A DNA stretch of 8,380 nucleotides. Origin: JAMOAW01 sp039908535 (GTDB lineage: Bacteria; Pseudomonadota; Magnetococcia; Magnetococcales; JADFZT01). The stretch spans positions 1 to 8,380 of the forward strand of contig JAMOAW010000093.1 in NCBI GenBank assembly GCA_039908535.1, given 5' to 3'. Positions 5,879 through 8,380 of this stretch are shown piece by piece. Below the pieces are notes generated by a model. It was not told the DNA's origin, made no database searches, and worked only from the letters and a program-made list of their open reading frames with translations. Position numbers and translations under genes: made by a program. Position 1 is the first letter of the stretch. Each line of letters starts with the position of its first letter.

Positions 5879-6499
5879 TTAGGAAATAGCGGAGGCCACT
5901 TCGCCATATCCACGCCAAATCATCTCCCCTGCCACATAGGTGATGATGGCTAGGCCAACCCAGGCGATCCAGCGGTGATTGTGTATCATCTTGGCGATAT
6001 AATTGGCAGCAAAGGCCATCATAACAATGGCAATCACCAAGCCAGCCACCAGGATGGACGGATGATCCTTGGCTGCCCCCGCTACTGCCAACACATTGTC
6101 CAGGGACATAGAGACATCAGCCATGGCCACCTGCCAAACGGCAGCAAGCACGGTTTTTTCCTTGCCGGAGGAGGCACCAGATCCAGCCTCTTCTGGTGTC
6201 ACCTCATCTTTGCCGTGTGTCCGCAACTCTCTGTACATTTGCCACACGACAAACAGCAACAGCAGACCGCCAGCCAAGGTTAGCCCAATTATTGCCAGAA
6301 GCTGAGTGGTTATCAGGGCAAAGACGATTCGCAGAGCGATTGCAGCACCCGTACCCCAGAAAATGACCTTGCGTCTATATTCCATAGGAACTGATGCTGC
6401 AGCCATTCCAACAACTATGGCGTTGTCACCTGCCAGCACCAGATCAATAAAAATGACCTGAAAGAAGGCAATCAATTGATTTGTTAGTTCTTGTTCCAT
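5879..6499 (-). CDS. TerC family integral membrane protein, YjbE type
   Basis: This 206-residue inner-membrane protein has the TerC internal repeat. The first half holds FIDLVLAGDNAIVVGMAA (residues 17-34) and the second AMADVSMSLDNVLAVAGAA (125-143); the paired Asp-Asn motifs are thought to line the ion path. About seven hydrophobic segments flank a charged cytoplasmic loop (residues 89-117: YRELRTHGKDEVTPEEAGSG and on). Family members are linked to metal ion export, chiefly Mn2+, and YjbE/YkoY relatives often sit behind a yybP-ykoY Mn2+ riboswitch. None is apparent here, because the leader is largely occupied by repeat copy 3. ATG at 6497-6499 is preceded by GGAAAGG at a 6-base distance. 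Length matches the family. The exact substrate is unproven. Confidence 0.88.
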   Translation of the reverse strand: MEQELTNQLIAFFQVIFIDLVLAGDNAIVVGMAAASVPMEYRRKVIFWGTGAAIALRIVFALITTQLLAIIGLTLAGGLLLLFVVWQMYRELRTHGKDEVTPEEAGSGASSGKEKTVLAAVWQVAMADVSMSLDNVLAVAGAAKDHPSILVAGLVIAIVMMAFAANYIAKMIHNHRWIAWVGLAIITYVAGEMIWRGYGEVASAIS

Positions 6500-6540
6500 C
6501 GTAAACCTTTCCGAAAAATGAAAAAATGATACCCTGCAGA

Positions 6541-6679
6541 CAAAAGATTAAAAGCAAAACCCTGGGGGATGAATCCCCCAGACCCCCTCTTTTTTTTAAG
6601 AATTAAAAAAAAAGGGTGGGGGGGATTGGGGGGCGGTTCTCCGCCCCCCAAGGTCTTGATTTTTATTTTCCGATACATA
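6541..6679 (+). repeat. Dispersed GC-hairpin repeat, copy 3 (long form, three hairpins)
   Basis: This is the most complete of three copies. Module 1 (6562-6581) is CTGGGGGAT-GA-ATCCCCCAG. Module 2 (about 6582-6624) pairs a C-rich plus T-run arm with an A-run plus G-rich arm around GAA. Module 3 (6626-6651) is the perfect 11-base-pair stem TTGGGGGGCGG around TTCT. The ends are AAAAGATTAAAAGCAAAACCC and AAGGTCTTGATTTTTA with CCGATACAT, imperfect inverted repeats of each other. No transposase gene is inside, as in MITE- or REPIN-like elements. It fills the space upstream of the yjbE-like gene and of the istA remnant, so it may shape or insulate transcription there. Confidence 0.82.
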
Positions 6680-6685
6680 AAGTTT

Positions 6686-6704
6686 ACGCCGTCCTATTCG
6701 GCGT
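6686..6704 (+). other. Small hairpin upstream of the istA remnant
   Basis: ACGCCG (6686-6691) pairs with CGGCGT (6699-6704) around a seven-base loop. No T run follows, so it is not a standard terminator. It may be the remains of an insertion-sequence end or part of a leader; its role is unknown. Confidence 0.3.
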
Positions 6705-6756
6705 TTGGATGGACTTTTGAGTCAATTAAACCTACAAATTCAGGAGTGTTCCCGTT

Positions 6757-7062
6757 ATGCTCAGCCAGGAATTGCGTCAGACCATTCAGGCATTGCACCA
6801 ACAAGGGATCTCACTGCGGGAAATTGGCCGTACACTGAAGATCTCTCGCAACACGGTTCGGAATCATTTGGATCATTCGCCATCAATGCATCACCATTCG
6901 CATCAATGGACCATCCCCTCCGTGGTCCATCCACCTGAATATTTTTTTACCCCCTGGTCACCAATCTTCTATATCTCGACTACTCTTCCTACCCATTTTT
7001 TCCAATTCCACCCCAACCAAAAACATTCAACCACTGCGTATCAGGTGGGTCAGTTTTTATGA
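6757..7062 (+). pseudogene. istA: IS21-family istA transposase, 5' fragment
   Basis: The first 38-40 codons read MLSQELRQTIQALHQQGISL and REIGRTLKISRNTVRNHL. This is the N-terminal helix-turn-helix of an IS21 IstA transposase, with recognition helix around SRNTVRNHL. ATG at 6757 has AGGAG at 6742-6746. From about codon 41 (near 6877) the frame runs into His/Pro/Phe-rich low-complexity sequence unlike IstA and ends at 7062. The family protein is typically 350-500 residues with a DDE core, all missing here. No istB is present. With the IS-end-like repeats at 7047-7088 it looks like an IS21 copy that lost almost its whole interior. The fragment could still make a short DNA-binding peptide, but nothing indicates selection for it. 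Confidence 0.65.
6874..6930 (+). repeat. Direct repeat pair and adjoining 8-base-pair hairpin
   Basis: CATTCGCCATCAATG (6874-6888) is repeated as CATTCGCATCAATG (6895-6908), one base shorter. Overlapping its end, ATGGACCA-T (6906-6914) has its complement TGGTCCAT at 6923-6930, giving an 8-base-pair stem with a nine-base loop. The structure lies exactly where the istA homology ends and may be a scar of the deletion or of replication slippage. Confidence 0.4.
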
Positions 7063-7088
7063 GCAGGGGTGAGTCAATTTCTATGAGC
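7047..7088 (+). repeat. Tandem 18-base motif, likely IS21-type right-end transposase sites
   Basis: GGGTCAGTTTTTATGAGC (7047-7064) and GAGTCAATTTCTATGAGC (7071-7088) match at 15 of 18 positions and are spaced 24 bases apart. Repeated GGGTCA-(A/T-rich)-TGAGC words of this kind are known to me from the ends of IS21-group elements, where the transposase binds. The placement, downstream of an istA start on the same strand, fits a right end. The shorter GAGTCAATT also occurs at 6719-6727 before istA, in the same rather than inverted orientation, which does not fit a regular left end. Confidence 0.5.
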
Positions 7089-7107
7089 GTTGAGGCGAGG
7101 TAAAATA

Positions 7108-8064
7108 TTAAATCACAATCTCTTCAAGAACTTTTTCCACCGACATATGAAAATCCAGTTTTGTATTTAAATGATGCCAAACACCCGGCACATAAATACG
7201 GGGAATAGAGAGACGAGAGTTCATGCCGCCGAACCAATCTAGCGAACCAATAAACTGAAATTTTTTCTTAAATTTCTCTGGAAGATCCACCACGGTACCC
7301 AGGGTGACCACAGTTAAATCTTCACAATACGAATATTTTTTTTGTTCTAACGCTATTTTTTCTAAAACAAAATCAATCAATAAACTCCCTTTGCTGTGGC
7401 CCAACAATAATTTTAATTTTTGCGGTTGTTGCGCTAAAATTTCCAACAATGTCTCAGCATCTTGTTGCATGGGAAGATCAATTTTTGGAATTTTATACTC
7501 TTTATTGCTGACAATCGATTTTAAAATGTCTGGATCAGATAAATTTTTATGCATTTGCTCAAAAAATTTACCAAATTCATAGTGGGCCCAATCTTTGTAA
7601 CCATAAAAAGCCCAACCGCCCAACACCTCTGTCAAAAGATCCCCCATCCCATAACCCGTCACAATCCCAACCACCTCAATTTGATATCGATTCGCCACAT
7701 TACGCGCCAAAGCCGCCGCCCCGACCGCTGAACTGCCCACCCCTGGAACAACTATAGCTGTCACATACTCCCCTTCCGCCTGCATAAACTCCAAAACCGT
7801 CTTGTAAGGACGAATTCTCTTCACATTTTTTGAATTTTTTGGAGAGACAACGAGTATAGAACCTTCTCGATGTGGATGGGCATAAAGTTCATGCAGCTCC
7901 TCAGCCGTTAAAGCCCCCTCATCGTAAAATAAAGCATCCAATAAGGCATTTCTGGCCCGCATGGGGGCAAAAAATGATTCAAAAGCGTCCGTGTTCCAAA
8001 AAAACATGGGAAATCTCCATAGATCCATTCTGTGTCCTGACAGCTCCATAAAAATGCTACACAA
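7108..8064 (-). CDS. Unrecognised 318-residue protein, probable alpha/beta-hydrolase fold
   Basis: No specific family is recognised. Features suggesting an alpha/beta hydrolase are a strand-turn IVVPGVGSSAVG (104-115, possible oxyanion loop), a nucleophile elbow LLLGHSKGSLLIDFV (219-233, Ser224), a downstream acid in IGSLDWFGGMNSR (Asp276) and GVWHHLN (His297/298). Their order and spacing suit a Ser-Asp-His triad, but this is inference. There is no signal peptide or membrane span; residues 66-95 are basic (SPKNSKNVKRIRPYKTVL). The open frame begins with TTG at 8064. ATG at 8028 (MDLWRFPMFF) is the better start by its AGGA six bases upstream; ATG at 8049 has none. Codons are markedly more A/T-rich than in the antiporter and yjbE-like genes, suggesting separate origin. 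It stands alone beside an IS21 remnant, so a role with neighbours cannot be inferred. A lipase, esterase or acyltransferase is possible. Confidence 0.7.
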   Translation of the reverse strand: MCSIFMELSGHRMDLWRFPMFFWNTDAFESFFAPMRARNALLDALFYDEGALTAEELHELYAHPHREGSILVVSPKNSKNVKRIRPYKTVLEFMQAEGEYVTAIVVPGVGSSAVGAAALARNVANRYQIEVVGIVTGYGMGDLLTEVLGGWAFYGYKDWAHYEFGKFFEQMHKNLSDPDILKSIVSNKEYKIPKIDLPMQQDAETLLEILAQQPQKLKLLLGHSKGSLLIDFVLEKIALEQKKYSYCEDLTVVTLGTVVDLPEKFKKKFQFIGSLDWFGGMNSRLSIPRIYVPGVWHHLNTKLDFHMSVEKVLEEIVI

Positions 8065-8268
8065 TAAATTTATACCCTCATGAGGATTCCCGCAATAGAT
8101 TCTTTACGCCAACAATCTGTTTCACGTCAGGTCAAAAATAAAATCCTGGTGTAACTATTCAGCACCCCCTTGCCAATCATAACTGAGCTTTCTTCGTATT
8201 TTTTACACAACATACTGTTTATGATATATTTTTCAAAAAAATTTTTCTATTTTACTGGGTTGGATTTT
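8065..8268. other. AT-rich intergenic region
   Basis: This separates the stop of the edge gene (8269) from the start of the 318-residue protein, both on the minus strand. It is AT-rich with A and T runs near 8230-8260. It should contain the promoter for the 318-residue gene. On the minus strand, TTGACC occurs near 8130, but no convincing -10 box lies at 16-18 bases, so I do not call one. Confidence 0.4.
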
Positions 8269-8380
8269 TTAGATGGGGATTTCCAGGAGTTGAAAGACCT
8301 CTTTTTGTAAAGGGGTTGCATTTGACAGACGGGTAATGAAAATCGGTTTTTTAATTTCAGGAAGAATGGAAAACCAACCT
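8269..8380 (-). CDS. 3' end of an unrecognised gene at the window edge (partial)
   Basis: The minus strand is open from the window end to TAA at 8269-8271, giving 36 residues that end PIFITRLSNATPLQKEVFQL and LEIPI. The amphipathic, charged tail is protein-like. Similar ...LQK.xxxLLxx tails occur in some transposases, but that likeness is too weak for a call. The start and most of the gene are outside the window. Confidence 0.5.
   Translation of the reverse strand, partial: GWFSILPEIKKPIFITRLSNATPLQKEVFQLLEIPI

Noticed and set aside
6874..6908. CRISPR-like repeat
   Set aside because: There are only two short, unequal copies 6 bases apart, with no array and no cas genes.

Overview
The window looks like a chromosomal stretch of a Gram-negative, probably proteobacterial, genome cut by horizontally acquired and decaying DNA. 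The support is a proteobacterial-type tyrosine integrase, an IHF-beta-like pseudogene, an IS21-type transposase remnant, a CPA2/Kef-type antiporter and a YjbE-type TerC membrane protein. The GC-hairpin repeats between genes recall, from memory only, genomes of magnetococcus-like bacteria. I cannot confirm a taxon from the sequence.

Left part (about 1-2823) is the right-hand end of an integrated element. It runs leftward from a tRNA-Val(CAC) 3' remnant (2774-2823). On the minus strand, in reading order, it carries a tyrosine-recombinase integrase broken by a frameshift in a short G run, a DUF4258-family protein, a YgiT-type zinc-finger protein and an unrecognised 228-residue protein. These genes are packed end to end: a 5-nt gap, a 1-nt gap, then an overlap if the annotated TTG start is right. 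This suggests one transcript from the promoter at 2681-2709, with a DUF4258/YgiT toxin-antitoxin-like pair stabilising the element. A gene tail on the plus strand enters at the left edge.

Middle part (2824-5730) begins with the tRNA terminator and a GC-hairpin repeat. About 600 bases of decayed sequence follow, then an IHF-beta/HU-type pseudogene with an in-frame TGA and no N-terminus, then an intact 568-residue cation:proton antiporter with an NAD-binding RCK domain. A second copy of the repeat lies behind it and could act as a two-way terminator between this gene and the convergent yjbE-like gene.

Right part (5731-8380) holds the yjbE-like membrane protein (minus), a third and longest repeat copy, the first 40 or so codons of an IS21 istA gene, and a doubled motif like an IS21 end. 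It ends with an AT-rich, orphan-looking 318-residue protein with a GHSKG nucleophile elbow (minus) and the tail of another minus-strand gene at the window edge.

No CRISPR array, rRNA, complete tRNA or convincing riboswitch was seen. The points most worth following are the integrase/DUF4258/YgiT/228-residue cluster, the modular hairpin repeat family and the 318-residue putative hydrolase.
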